From positions 1 to 64,000 of the forward strand of contig MDYQ01000463.1 in the NCBI GenBank assembly GCA_003024175.1: a DNA stretch of 64,000 nt, in the 5' to 3' direction. A program made the position numbers and the translations under genes. The notes under the pieces were generated by a model. The model did not search any database. It was not told where the DNA came from and worked only from the letters and a program-made list of their open reading frames with translations. Shown one piece after another: positions 10,901 to 21,188 of the stretch (its first letter is position 1; the number at the start of each line of letters is the position of its first letter). Origin of the DNA: Planoprotostelium fungivorum (Eukaryota; Evosea; Variosea; Cavosteliida; Cavosteliaceae).

Positions 10901-12624
10901 CGTAACGTAAATACGCACCGCTACCGCAATCGCAAGACGACCATCATGTACAGTCTGTCTTTGGGGTTTGTCGTCTTCATGGCCGCCACGTTATCCCTGC
11001 AGGTGGATCCATCGATGGCAGGTTGTAGTCTGACGTGCTGTAGGTAGAATCCTTCACGGAGATGCAGAAGAAGACGGGAGGGGGGTTCGTCAAGTTTTAC
11101 GGTCGATCGAAAGATGATTTCGGTCCCATCAAACCATATGAAGAATATTTGGAGACACAATCTGTGGTGCAAGATTGGGCCTGGGTGAGTCACCCTCATC
11201 ACATCCATCACATCCATCACATAACATCACATCACATTACATCCATCACATTACATCCATCACATTCATCACATTCACCGTCTCACACCTCTCAGAACAC
11301 GCTCGCCATGGACGTGAAGCGCGAAGACAGCCAATTCTACGTCTCGAACATCGGCCGAGTCGTCAAAGACAAAGCCACCGTCGTCGCCATCACCCCAAAC
11401 TTCTTCCAAGTCACCTTCGATTTCTTAACCATCGCATCCGAAGGTAAAGACACGTCTCTCATCTTCAACCGACTCGGCCAAACACGAAGCATCTTTGGCC
11501 GAGTTGGTTAAGGCGCCGTCTTAAGGCGGCGGTTCCTTCGGGAGCATGGGTTCAAGTCCCATAGGATGCATCATCTTTTTTTCCCCGCTTTGTTTTTTTT
11601 CGGTTTCTCATGAGTCTCTCAGGTTCGGGTCTGTCGGCTGCGAACGGTCCGGACATGATGAGGAGTCTCTACTCTCTAAGAGGATCGACGACTGCCCTCT
11701 TATCTTCTCATGAGACGGACAAGCTTGCGCTCACGAGCGGCGACCAGATCCTCCTCTTAAACGGCAGCCGCATCTTCTCTCGCGTGAAACCTCTGGCCTA
11801 CCTCAGCTCTGCCCCCACCTTTCAGACGTTGTCACCCTTCCCCCACGATGGAACCGAAGTCTTGGTGTCGCTGACGACTTACATGAGGTGGACCAACTGC
11901 ACGTCCCTTCTGGAAATTCCTATGGACACTCTCATCATCCAGTTCAGAGATTCGGCGGGAGACGGAGACATCACCCGCGTGAGGAGAAGATTTGAAATTT
12001 GAATTCGACTGAACGTGAAAAGGTGAAAAATGCCGTTGCGGGCATTGTGGCCAGGCAGGGAAAGAACGTCAAGAGCTGGGATTATCGTGATGCGACCGTT
12101 CGAGGAAAATTCACGGGAATGATTACGGCTTACTTCTTCACATTGGCCATCGGCATCGTCATGATCATCTGTTTCTTCTCACTCATGTCATCCATGTGAG
12201 TGTCTCTATCTTGACGACGTTTCAAAACATTGCGACGGCACGATCTTTTGCGACGGCACGATCTTTTGCGACGGCACAATCATTTACGACCTCCAGGTAC
12301 ACCAACATCACAGAACAGACGAAAGAGATCGGAATCCTCATCGTGTTAGGTCTCAGCCACAAGCAAGTCTACCGCATCTATATCTACGAGGCATTCGCAG
12401 TCATCTTCTCTTCCTCCATGTTTGGACTCCTCATCGGTGCCGTCGTGGCTTGGACTATGTCTCTCCAGCAGCAGCTGTGGCAGCAGATCTCTCTCCCCTT
12501 TTATTTTCCGTGGTATTTTGTTCTCGCCACGTTCGGGCTCTCCGTTTTATTTGCGGGCTGGGCGTCATTCAAACCATTGAGAAGCTTATTCAAGGCTGAG
12601 ATCGTAGAGATATTGAGAGGATGA
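7964..12624 (+). CDS. FtsX/MacB-type multi-pass membrane permease
   Basis: A long gene of about 18 exons encodes a multi-pass membrane protein. The start is the ATG at 7964. An N-terminal membrane helix (F-F-L-A-G-F-A-V-F-I-V-V-L-L) is followed by a large extracytoplasmic region with many N-x-S/T sites (8600-9900). Next comes a set of helices (L-V-I-V-I-L-L-C-L-A-S-L-L-I-Y-S) and I-D-L-T-S-R-G-F-E-L-A-V-L-R, which is typical of FtsX-like permeases. A second extracytoplasmic part follows. The final helices carry T-K-E-I-G-I-L-I-V-L-G-L and a C-terminal P-L-R-S-L-F-K-A-E-I-V-E-I-L-R-G. This fits two FtsX (DUF214) domains in one chain, as in MacB/LolE-like transporters. No ATPase is encoded nearby. 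One intron holds a tRNA-Leu and another an 18-bp tandem repeat. The substrate is unknown. Confidence 0.75.
11196..11285. repeat. CATCACA-rich low-complexity intron
   Basis: This permease intron is largely made of imperfect repeats of CATCACAT/CATCCATC. A similar run lies in the dehydrogenase gene near 27030-27160. It looks like simple-sequence expansion without function. Confidence 0.8.
11489..11570 (+). tRNA. tRNA-Leu (anticodon AAG) inside a permease intron
   Basis: This 82-nt tRNA is identical in sequence to the other AAG copies and carries the same TCGGCCAAACACGAA leader and an oligo-T tail. It lies inside a 179-nt intron (11444-11622) of the permease gene, on the same strand. All structural elements of a working tRNA are intact. 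Confidence 0.95.
12231..12284. repeat. Three tandem 18-bp units in an intron
   Basis: The unit TGCGACGGCACGATCTTT occurs three times in a row (12231, 12249, 12267), the last with a few changes. The array sits inside the last intron of the permease gene and nearly fills it. Confidence 0.9.
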
Positions 12625-13215
12625 AGATAAAGAAGATCTTGTGTACAGTGTAGAGGTGATTCGTGGGGTGACCGTGTGTTGGAGGAGGGTGAAAGTTTGG
12701 ATAAGGAAGATGAGTTCGACTGCTGTATGACGCAATCTACAACGAGTCAGTGAGAGATTCTCTCAGGATATGTACTCGATCACGTGATTCAGCACGTCGC
12801 TCTGTCCTTGTGTGGACTTAGAGTTTAGAAATGGAATCAATAACTGTTCGAAGAAATAAACAGCAACGAACGGTAGCCCGTTTTTCGCTTGCCTCTTCAA
12901 GCAGCGATGGAAATGGGTGGTGTAACATTACACGAAGACACCGGGGGTGACACACGTGATCATGTTGGTGCATGTTGCAACGCAAGGAAACATGTCGATA
13001 TGGTTGAGAGGTGGTAAAGGTATGGAAGCTGAGGGACGTATTCCATCAAATCGCAGGGAGAGAAATTCAGGACAAGAAGGAGCATGAGAATATATGGAAG
13101 TGACTCGTAGATAATATATATATTGATGAATGATGATATGGTGGTGACTGCGTCTGCGTGACAGACGTGCTAAAGAGCATCATTCACACGTCGCAAGATA
13201 AAAAACGAACACCTA
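12625..13215. other. Intergenic stretch
   Basis: I see no supported gene in this stretch. An AATAAA lies near 12857, about 230 bases after the permease stop, and could be its poly(A) signal. Nothing else stands out. Confidence 0.5.
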
Positions 13216-13297
13216 GCATCTTTGGCCGAGTTGGTTAAGGCGCCGTCTTTAGGCGGCGGTTCCTCCGGGAGCGTGGGTTCAAGTCCCACAGGATGCA
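13216..13297 (+). tRNA. tRNA-Leu (anticodon TAG)
   Basis: This is an 82-nt type II tRNA closely related to the AAG copies. The anticodon loop is TTTAGGC, giving TAG, which reads CUA. The variable arm and T stem also differ by compensated changes. It lacks the TCGGCCAAACACGAA leader found before the AAG copies, so it is likely an older, independent isoacceptor gene. Confidence 0.95.
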
Positions 13298-13548
13298 TTC
13301 TCTTTTACATAGAGTACAAAAGGTAGCGCGATATCACAACCTCGCTGCGATCCTCTTTTGCTGGTGGCTCGCACGTTCGTGCACACACATAGTCGGGTCC
13401 TAGATTCCGAATAAATCCAAGGACGTCGAACTGTTTCCGTCGTCTATCGAGGGGTGAAACCGGACGAAAATTCGGAATATCCAGGTTCGTTCCCATCGGT
13501 CACGTGACCGGCGCAGCGCGAGAGACCGAACAAACCACCACAGACACC

Positions 13549-15972
13549 ATGCTGCCCACCCCGCTCAAACCTTATTGGAATGGATTCATCACGTACCTCC
13601 TTGGAGCTTACGCCTTTCTACAGAGGGTGAGCGATCGAATCGAGTTACACTATCGATAGACTTACGTCAGCGTTTAGATCATCGCTTACATCTTTACTCC
13701 GAACAAACCTAATCAGTCTGCTGCGAAGAACTTAAAGAATGGAAAGATCGCAATCATCGGTGCTGGATTATCGGGCGTCGCTGCTGCAGCTCACGCCATC
13801 GCTCACGGTTGGGACGTCACCATCTTTGAGAAGAAGGATCATGTCGGCGGTATCTGGGCTGAAGTCAACGAAACCAGCGGTCTGCAGCTCCATTCGCTCA
13901 TGTATCGGTGAGAGCTCCACCACCCATCTTCGGGAAGATGCCGTGTGTCTTTTGTCTGTTCCTGATCGATGACACAGTTTCTTCCCCGATCTGATATGGT
14001 CGAAAGGATATCCAGAACAACCAGAGATCGTTGGGAACATCGAAAGAATCTGGAAGCAATACAGATTGGAAGAGAGGACTCGATTTGGACAAGACGTGAG
14101 TCATCGTGCCATCCGTATGACGATCCTCATTCACTCGAACAGATCAAGAGCTTGAAGAGAGTTGGAAAAGAAGATGACGACGATGTGAAGCCCAGTCAAT
14201 GGATCATCAACGGAAATGAGAAAGAGGTGCAGAACATCCATTCGTAATGATCCCTCACCCCTCTCAGAAATTCGACGCCGTCATCGTGGCCATCGGCACT
14301 TGCGGAAAGCCCAACTACGCGCACTTTAAGAACCAATCCAAATTCAAGGTCGATCAACATCAGCAATCATCTCATCACCCACCCTCGAACATCATCCGAT
14401 CTCCATCATCATCACCAAATCATCCATCCGTCATCCCTTCTCATCTCACCATCGATCTCCTCTGACCCCAAAAACAGGGAAAGATCGCTCACTCGAGCGA
14501 ACTCGACGGCTTAGACGTCAAGGGAAAGAGAGTCATCGTCATCGGTGGCGGCGCATCTGCCGTCGAAGCCGTCGAATTGGCGGTTAAGAAGGGAGCTGCC
14601 CACACCGAGCTCCTCACTCGCAGCGACAAGTGGATCGTGCCCAGAAATATCTTCTTCGAAGCCATTCTGTCCATGTTCCCCGGACGCGAGATCCTGTTGA
14701 GTCACGTGCCCGAGTGGTACCTCAAACGATTCTTCTATCGAGAGTTCGAGGTGAGGGGAGCGTTGTAGACGGATGATGACGGCATAGCCTCTGGCGCCCA
14801 AATTTGGCATCCACACTTCGACTCCGGTGGTGAATTCTGATTTCTTGGAGCATTTGAGGAAGGGAGAGGTGAAGTGGTCGTTGTAGATTGGGAGTTGAAG
14901 TGGATAGGCTTCTTATCGAAGGGGAGATGTGGTGCAGTTCAATGAGACAGGAGTGACATTCGACCAGAGAGACTCGAGCGATCAACACATGCAGAATGTG
15001 AGTGATCGTCATCATCTCGATCTCCATGATCGACATCATCAATCACTTGACATGATGAGTTGCATCGTGTCGTCACGTCACACTACACATTGCATCATTC
15101 GCACCACATCACACGATGATCGATCATCATCATCTTGAACGTTCGTCATCTGAAGACCCCTGACGCCATCCACAGTACCACAAATCACGCACACCCGAGC
15201 ACGTTGCCAACTTGGCGAAAGCCAACGGAGGAAAAGGAAAAGTGAACCTGGCAGCTGAGGTCATCATCTTGGCCACGGGTTTCACTCATCCCGTCTCCGA
15301 ACAAAAGTTCATCCCCGCAGAATTTCTACCTTCTCACTTTTCTCCTCCCAACATCTACATGCAGGTGAGATCTTTCACGTGTATTTTATTTCATTTTATT
15401 CTCATATCGTGTCATCGTGACGATTTTTACGTGTATCTTATTTGATTTTATTCTTTCTATCCATCTACTTATGACGTGTCAGGTGTTCAGCGTATGCGAT
15501 TCTTCTCTCATGCTGTGAGTCACCCATCTACCTTCTACAACTGAATATGACAGTCTCAACTGCACGTACAAGAATGCCATCGCCACAGCAGGCCACATTC
15601 ACTTGGGTATCTACACTCGCATCTTACTTACCTTCCTGGGTGACCCATCCACCGCACCCTTCCCTGAACTCATGAAATTATGGGTTCGGTTCATCAATTT
15701 ATGTGAGTGAAATGTTCAGTTTGAAATTTGAAGTGTAACGGATGGAAACAGGGAAAACGGAAGATCCTTCTTCAGCCAAGGCACTCTCCTTCATCACTTA
15801 CTTTGAATTGGTGAGAGACGACAGCGTCGTTCTACGTCTGAAGAGATGGCAGATGCTGTGGTTTGGAATGTTCTTCTTGTTCAACCCCCTGCGTCTGAAA
15901 TACCTTCCGTTCATTCTGTTCGGTTGGAGGAGTTCCAGCTTGCAGTCGTCTGCCGCCAGACGCGAAGAGTGA
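13549..15972 (+). CDS. Flavin-containing monooxygenase-like protein
   Basis: About ten exons encode an FAD- and NADPH-dependent oxygenase. A hydrophobic N-terminus (Y-L-L-G-A-Y-A-F-L) may anchor it in a membrane. It is followed by the FAD-binding motif G-A-G-L-S-G near 13760 and D-H-V-G-G-I-W. Then come A-V-I-V-A-I-G-T-C-G, the second dinucleotide-binding motif V-I-G-G-G-A-S-A-V-E near 14545, and the late A-T-G-F motif near 15275. This order is that of FMO and YUCCA-type enzymes, which oxygenate nitrogen, sulfur or carbonyl groups. The C-terminus has hydrophobic stretches (W-F-G-M-F-F-L-F-N-P-L). Introns carry the recurring GTTGTAGA motif (14764, 14881). The substrate cannot be told from sequence. 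Confidence 0.8.
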
Positions 15973-16377
15973 TGATGATGTGGACTCACCGACGTCTAAC
16001 TCGGATAGGATCTACGAGAGGCTGAGAAAGAAGGAGGAGAAGAAATAGAAATCACGTCATGAATAAATCTTCACACACACTTTTCGTTTCGTCTTCTCAT
16101 CACAAAGACGGTGATGACCCGTCAGTATGACGTGATGAACTTGTCTTCCTTTCATCGCATCACACACTCTATCTTTAGTATAGGCAGCTGATAATTCGAC
16201 CGAAATATACCGCTGGGCCCAAATTTTTCTCGAGGGTAAGAGCCATCTACAGTGACAGTGCCTCTCACCCTCTCTTCACTTCACAACCTACACGAACAAT
16301 CACACCCTCTTCCGAACCATCAAACAACACCGACAACAAGTTGATTCACCGTCCTCTGCTGTCTCTTGACCGCCCAG

Positions 16378-16602
16378 GCTGGCCTCATCTCAGCCATCAG
16401 CAGCAGTGGTGCATGGAACACCGGTTACACTGTCTGCTGTGCGAAGCTCGGGCTCGTTGCTGGTGGTGATGAGATGGTGAGAGACGATTGATCGAGGACA
16501 GGCACTTTCACCCTTGGACTTGATGGCCCCTCAGCAGCTGTCTCTTGCTCTGCCGCTCAGGGAGCGTGCATGGCAGCTTGCGCCGCTGCTCCCTCTCCTT
16601 AA
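16378..16602 (+). CDS. Small Cys/Ala-rich protein
   Basis: Two exons (16378-16465, 16502-16602) are joined by a 36-nt intron. The product contains T-V-C-C-A-K-L-G-L-V-A-G-G, then C-S-A-A-Q-G-A-C-M-A-A-C and a Pro-Ser-Pro end. This resembles a widespread family of small proteins in fungi, algae and nematodes with the signature A-C-N-x-A-x-G-x-C-M-A-A-C. Their function is unclear to me. Just upstream in frame is a hydrophobic run (T-V-L-C-C-L-L-T-A-Q) that looks like the end of a signal peptide, but I find no ATG before an in-frame stop. The first exon is therefore unresolved or damaged. Bases 15973-16377 otherwise show only an AATAAA near 16064, probably for the upstream oxygenase. Confidence 0.5.
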
Positions 16603-16844
16603 CGTGTTCTGATTACACACTCGACTGAATAAAGTCCATCATCATCCACCATCGTCTCTTTGTATCCATCGTCACATCATCTTTCATTGTTCGAAAGAGA
16701 ATAGTTCATCCTATCACGTATAACCTCAACGTCATCCATGAGGCATAATCTCTATAAAAACCGTCATCATCCGAAACATCTCTGATGGCAGATGATGATC
16801 GACTTTTTTTCCATCGACAACGTCACACAGGCAATCTTTTATTT

Positions 16845-17993
16845 TCACTCCTGCTTGGCTCTTCCAACGGCGGCGGCCTCGTGGTTTCTGGCGAGTGCGT
16901 TCAATGTCTGGTGTGCAAAGTAGGCGGAAGGTACGGCAAGGATACCGGCGTAGATCAGAGTTGTCATCATGGTGAGCGACAACCAGTAGACGATGAAGAG
17001 GAGGAGAACGGCTCCGAGACAAGCGTGGAAGCCGAGGGCGGCGAGAGATGCAGTTCCTGATGATCGAATCAGCCACGACTTACGTCTGCATCCATCGAAT
17101 CACCTCCGGGAAAGTTTCTGAGGTTGGCACCGACATAAGTCCAACCTCCAAAGAGTACGAGGGCGGGGGCTAAGACGGCGAGAGTGAAGGCAGATGAGAC
17201 GACGGTGGGTGGACGTCTCTCTGCGACTCTGAACTTGTGGTAGATCTCGGGCTTGCGAACAAAAGGATCGACCTTGGCGGTGTCTAAATTGCTGGCGTCG
17301 AGAGAGAGCTTGCCGACGTTCCATACGATGGGCTTGGGGAGAGAGGCATCGCCGGCGAGGATCTGGATGTTGTAGGTGCCACTACCGTTGACGTCGTGGC
17401 TGAGTTCGCTGGCGCTCTATAGACAAATGAGACAAATGAGACGGATGATATGGAATCGAATGATACGTGGAAGACCGAATCACAGACGGATGATATTCAA
17501 TTTCTAAAGTGAAGGATGAGAGGCTCACGAAAGAAGCCTGAAGGACTCCGGATGAAGTCTTGGCGGGGGCGATGAACTCGTACTTGTCGTCAGTGGAGCT
17601 GATTCTGACGAATAATTGGTGGAGGTTCTGTTTCTTCTTGTCGGTCTTCTTCAATGTGATTTCAAAGTTGAGTTTGTTCTTCTCTCCGACGTTTAATTCA
17701 GTCTTAAATGAACCTGGATATTCGGCGCTGAGAATTTAAATCAGATACACACGAAGATGGAGGTGAAGAGAGGTAAAATGGTCACCTGATAGATTTGGTA
17801 TCTTTTGTATCAGCCGAGTTCGAGACGGTAAAAGTAACATCTTGGATTAGGTTTGCGGTGGCGGCAGCCAAAACGACGAGAAGCAGTAAGACAGATCCTA
17901 TCATATCACATTAGACGACACAATTACCCCATGCAAGAGCACGATTCGATTCTCTTCGGGCACGAGTTCCACATAGATCCACCTACCCTTCAT
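16845..17993 (-). CDS. SWP1: Ribophorin II / Swp1, oligosaccharyltransferase subunit
   Basis: This is a subunit of the oligosaccharyltransferase that adds N-glycans in the ER. A signal peptide (S-V-L-L-L-L-V-V-L-A-A-A-T-A) follows a tiny first exon at 17993. The family signature K-P-E-I-Y-H-K-F-R-V-A-E-R-R-P-P-T-V-V-S near 17200 almost equals the human RPN2 motif K-P-E-I-H-H-M-F-R. Three membrane helices follow, the last before Q-T-L-N-A-L-A-R-N. At under 300 residues it matches yeast Swp1 and lacks the long N-terminal part of animal ribophorin II. Introns near 17420, 17730 and 17900 are short. Confidence 0.9.
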
Positions 17994-18198
17994 GATCGTG
18001 TCCAAAAAACGTGACGCTGATGTGATCTCGCTACAAGCGGTGGGACGTTGCGAAACAATCCGCTCTCACGACCTTCATACAACACGATGTCATATCACCT
18101 ATTTCTATTGTGAAGACGTCAGCAAATGAATAGGTCAGACCTGCCGCTAGTGGCTGCCCCACCACATCAGATCACCGTTCGACCATCTTTGAGAGACG

Positions 18199-18707
18199 AT
18201 GGCGGAAAGGCAGAGGGAGAGGGAGATCGTGGATCCACCCACAGACACAAAGACGTTGAGAGCTTGTTTGTATTGTTCACTAGTCAGGGTGAGAAATGCG
18301 ATGATGTGAATGGAAACCGATTGAAATGGTTAGACATTAGACCAGTTTGAGAGGGAAGGATGTCTGAACTGCGATTCTTTTCTACAATTAAAGAGGAATA
18401 AGAACAGAGTGTCACAATGCACGAGTGCCAGTTTTGAAGGGTATACTTCTTCATCCTCCAACGATACATCCTCTGCCTTCTCTATCACTTTTGCATTGAT
18501 ACGTTGGCATCATCTAAATCATTTTGCAGATTGATTTCCATGCTGGACCCTGACACGAGCTGGGTTGGAAAATGGCAGAAGATCAATGGAAAGTCTATGG
18601 CCAAAGGTGTATACGCCGTATCCGTCAATGGAAGACTTCCCAGAGACATTCTAAATGATATGCCGAGTGATGTTGCGAGCCGATATCAGCCGAGGACTCA
18701 ATCATGA
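18199..18707 (+). CDS. SPT4: Transcription elongation factor Spt4
   Basis: Three exons (18199-18288, 18334-18440, 18530-18707) encode about 124 residues, close to the usual 117. Spt4 pairs with Spt5 to form DSIF, a factor that keeps RNA polymerase II processive. The zinc ligands are visible as A-C-L-Y-C and G-C-L-N-C. Between and after them are T-L-D-Q-F-E, the Q-C-T-S-A-S-F-E-G block, S-W-V-G-K-W-Q and G-V-Y-A-V-S-V-N-G-R-L-P. All align without gaps to human SUPT4H1. The start ATG gives a 15-20 residue polar N-terminus as in other species. Confidence 0.96.
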
Positions 18708-18889
18708 TCCACGGTGTATTTCCAGTGTTTATAGAGGAAGGATCTTCGAGAAGAAGAAGAAATAAAACCGACGAATCGATGGTCAAACATTGTCCATGTC
18801 TGACATCGTACCGTGATGCATCAAGAAGCTACCGCAACTATGGTCGCAACTGATCGTGCGTCAACGTCACGAAGAAGTCAACTTCACGT

Positions 18890-19169
18890 ATGGTCACATC
18901 TCCCGTTCTCCTTCACCCTGGTGATTCCCAGGTGAGGAGGTCCCCCTATTTTACAAAAAAAGTGTCAGCGTTCAAATGGTCCCGCTGTTTCTGGTCAGGG
19001 GGGTACGATAGCCCAAAGCCTCGCCCAATGTCTATTTCACATTCTCGACAGATCCGCATTCGAAGCCTTCCCAACACCAAGCAGACTGGTCGACGTCTTC
19101 AGACAATTCAACTTCAATAGTGGTGTCGCACAAGCCACGATCCTCTCTTCCCTTCCCCACCCACACACC
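18890..19169 (+). promoter_or_regulatory. Conserved 5' flank of family copy A
   Basis: These 280 bases resemble the 5' flank of copy C (46973-47240, opposite strand). Shared words include GTTCTCCTTCAC, GATTCCCAG, CCCCCTATTT, TCAAATGGTCCC, CTGGTCG-CGTCTTCA and AGCCACGATCCTCTC. They sit just before the equivalent ATGs. The region is either promoter and 5' UTR or includes an unseen first exon. The rest of 18708-18889 shows no gene. Confidence 0.6.
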
Positions 19170-20794
19170 ATGAACCAAAAAGACAATTCGCCCAAAAAAT
19201 TTCTGGTCAGAAATGCCAACAATGCCCTCTTCAACTACTTCACCGTCGCACTGGCTCAGTTCTACCTCATCCTTTGTAAATATTGCCGAGGCATCAGCGA
19301 CAAGTACCGTGAACAGAATCTCACAGATGGACGTGGCGTCATCAACTTGGTGCCTCAACATTCTGGGAAGGACGGTCATTACCTGCGTTTGATGCCTGGT
19401 TCTACCTCCAACGCCATCCTACAGCTGCACTCTTCAGACCTGAATGGTGTGACACCCCACGGCTTCAAGATGAGATTCGCCTTTCTTGGAGGGAACGATG
19501 GTGGAGTCGCAGTCATCACCCAAGTCGTCCGTCACGAATGCATGGCTGGGACCAGCTTTGTTCACATACATTTTGAGAACCCCAAACTCGATAGAGGCAT
19601 CACCGACAAGCTCGGCAGATATCAATGTACACTGTTAGACACCAGAGAGACCGCCGTATGTACCTTCAAGAGTCGTACGGGTAGCCTTGTCTTTGGTAGA
19701 AAGGCTTTCAACCACGAAATGAGGATGTTCCAGTATCTGAGTGAGTCTCATCTGTGATTTACAAACACACCTTTGGCTCACACTCTACAGACAGTCAGGA
19801 TGAATCGATCTACGAGGACCTCTGGGATAGACTTCCGTACATCATGCCAGCTGCCTTCTTTGACAAACTACAGAGAGTCTACGACAAAAACGGCCCCCAC
19901 CTAGATGAGGTATAAAACAGATCATCACCTGCATCACGTCGCTCATTCGATTCAGGACACGACAAGGAGAATCAAGAGAACTGAGAAACCTCAGAAACAG
20001 AAACAAACGAAGCGGAAACACCACACAACTACGCAGAGGGTTCAGTGTGAATTAACTCAGTTGGAACGATCGAAAGACAGGGGCTCAACCTTCATCTGTT
20101 TTTCAAAAAGTGGCCACCCAATCCCGCCTCCTACCGTGGACGACAGCATGCAGCAGCTGGAATTTGAGCCCAACGATTCTGATTCTTCTGTCCCACCTCA
20201 AAGTGACTTGCAAGGAGACTTAAGGGTCGTGGATGGTATCGGCTATTCCAACCGACACATACCCCGCATGACTGAGGTACATCATCGACATTTTCTCGAT
20301 TGTGATGCGACGCAGGTATCACCTCCTGCAGAGGTCTATGCCGAGGAAATCGAGACGTCCGAACAACTTTTCGAGAGACAGAGAGTAGAGACATCGTCTA
20401 ATGAGCCGAGAGTGGCGCGTCCAGTGGAAGGTAACACCACCTCGCTCCATCGATAGGCTCACCTTCTATAGAAGATGGCCTGCCCTTCACCTCTCTTTCT
20501 TGGTGGCGCTCGGTCCAGTCATCCATGGACGAAGTGCATCAACCGGTCATCAGTACCCCCTTCTACCATTTCGGTGCTTCGGTCCTCTCTCAGGGCAACC
20601 CTTTCACTGGTCCTAGCGTCACAGACAATTACGGCTACAGCGAGCAACAAGATGAGCCTCACCTACACAGCAAGGCGGCCTCTGAGGCAGTCGGAGAATA
20701 TCTTTCAGAGACGATGCATCACTATGTCGATGAGGACCAGTTGAACTTGTTTCCAGCGTCACCTCAATATCCTTCCCTCGAAAAATTCTTTTAA
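19170..20794 (+). CDS. Four-copy family, member A; putative DNA-binding protein
   Basis: The first exon (19170 to about 19741) encodes a conserved domain of about 190 residues. It contains N-A-N-N-A-L, D-G-R-G-V-I-N-L-V-P-Q-H, M-R-F-A-F-L-G-G-N-D-G-G, F-V-H-I-H-F-E-N-P-K-L and G-S-L-V-F-G-R-K-A-F. A 50-nt intron and a short exon (D-E-S-I-Y-E-D-L-W-D-R-L-P) follow. Then comes a Lys/Arg-rich stretch (R-R-I-K-R-T-E-K-P-Q-K-Q-K-Q-T-K-R-K) that could be a nuclear signal. The C-terminal half is Ser/Pro/acid-rich and ends V-D-E-D-Q-L-N-L-F. A basic region plus acidic tail suggests a transcription factor-like protein, and the core vaguely resembles an IPT/Rel fold. Function is unproven. The ATG is the one aligned with copy C. 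Exon borders of the C-terminal half are approximate. Confidence 0.6.
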
Positions 20795-21188
20795 AAAAGG
20801 AGGATCTCGATGTAGACATATTCGGCTATAATAAAGAACACGGAAGTGCATCTTGTTCATCGATCGCTCATGTTCGGGACGGGCTCGTCTTCTCCTATCG
20901 ACGTGCCACCTTAACCGTTTATTTGTCAAATCAATCAAAGTGATCAATCTGTCAAATCGTGCAACGATGGCAGAGACAGCAGCCGAATCGAAGAGAATCA
21001 ATATCCATCAGCCGAAAGAAATTAATCAGGCGTTCATTTTCACCATTCGACATAATCAGTCGTCATGAATAACAGAGTAAGACGTAGTGAATACGCAAAG
21101 AGGAGAAATCAGATGGGGGTGGTGTGTGTTGAGGAGGAAAATGGACTGAAGAGACGAAGAATACATTTTTCGTTCTTGTCGTATTTAT
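20795..21188. other. Convergent intergenic stretch
   Basis: An AATAAA at about 20829 probably ends member A. I see no supported gene between it and the 3' end of the minus-strand E2 gene, whose own poly(A) signal may lie near 21180. Confidence 0.4.

Noticed and set aside
11196-11285. Regular CATCACA repeats that might suggest a CRISPR array
   Set aside because: Units are short, uneven and lie in an intron of a eukaryotic gene; it is simple sequence.
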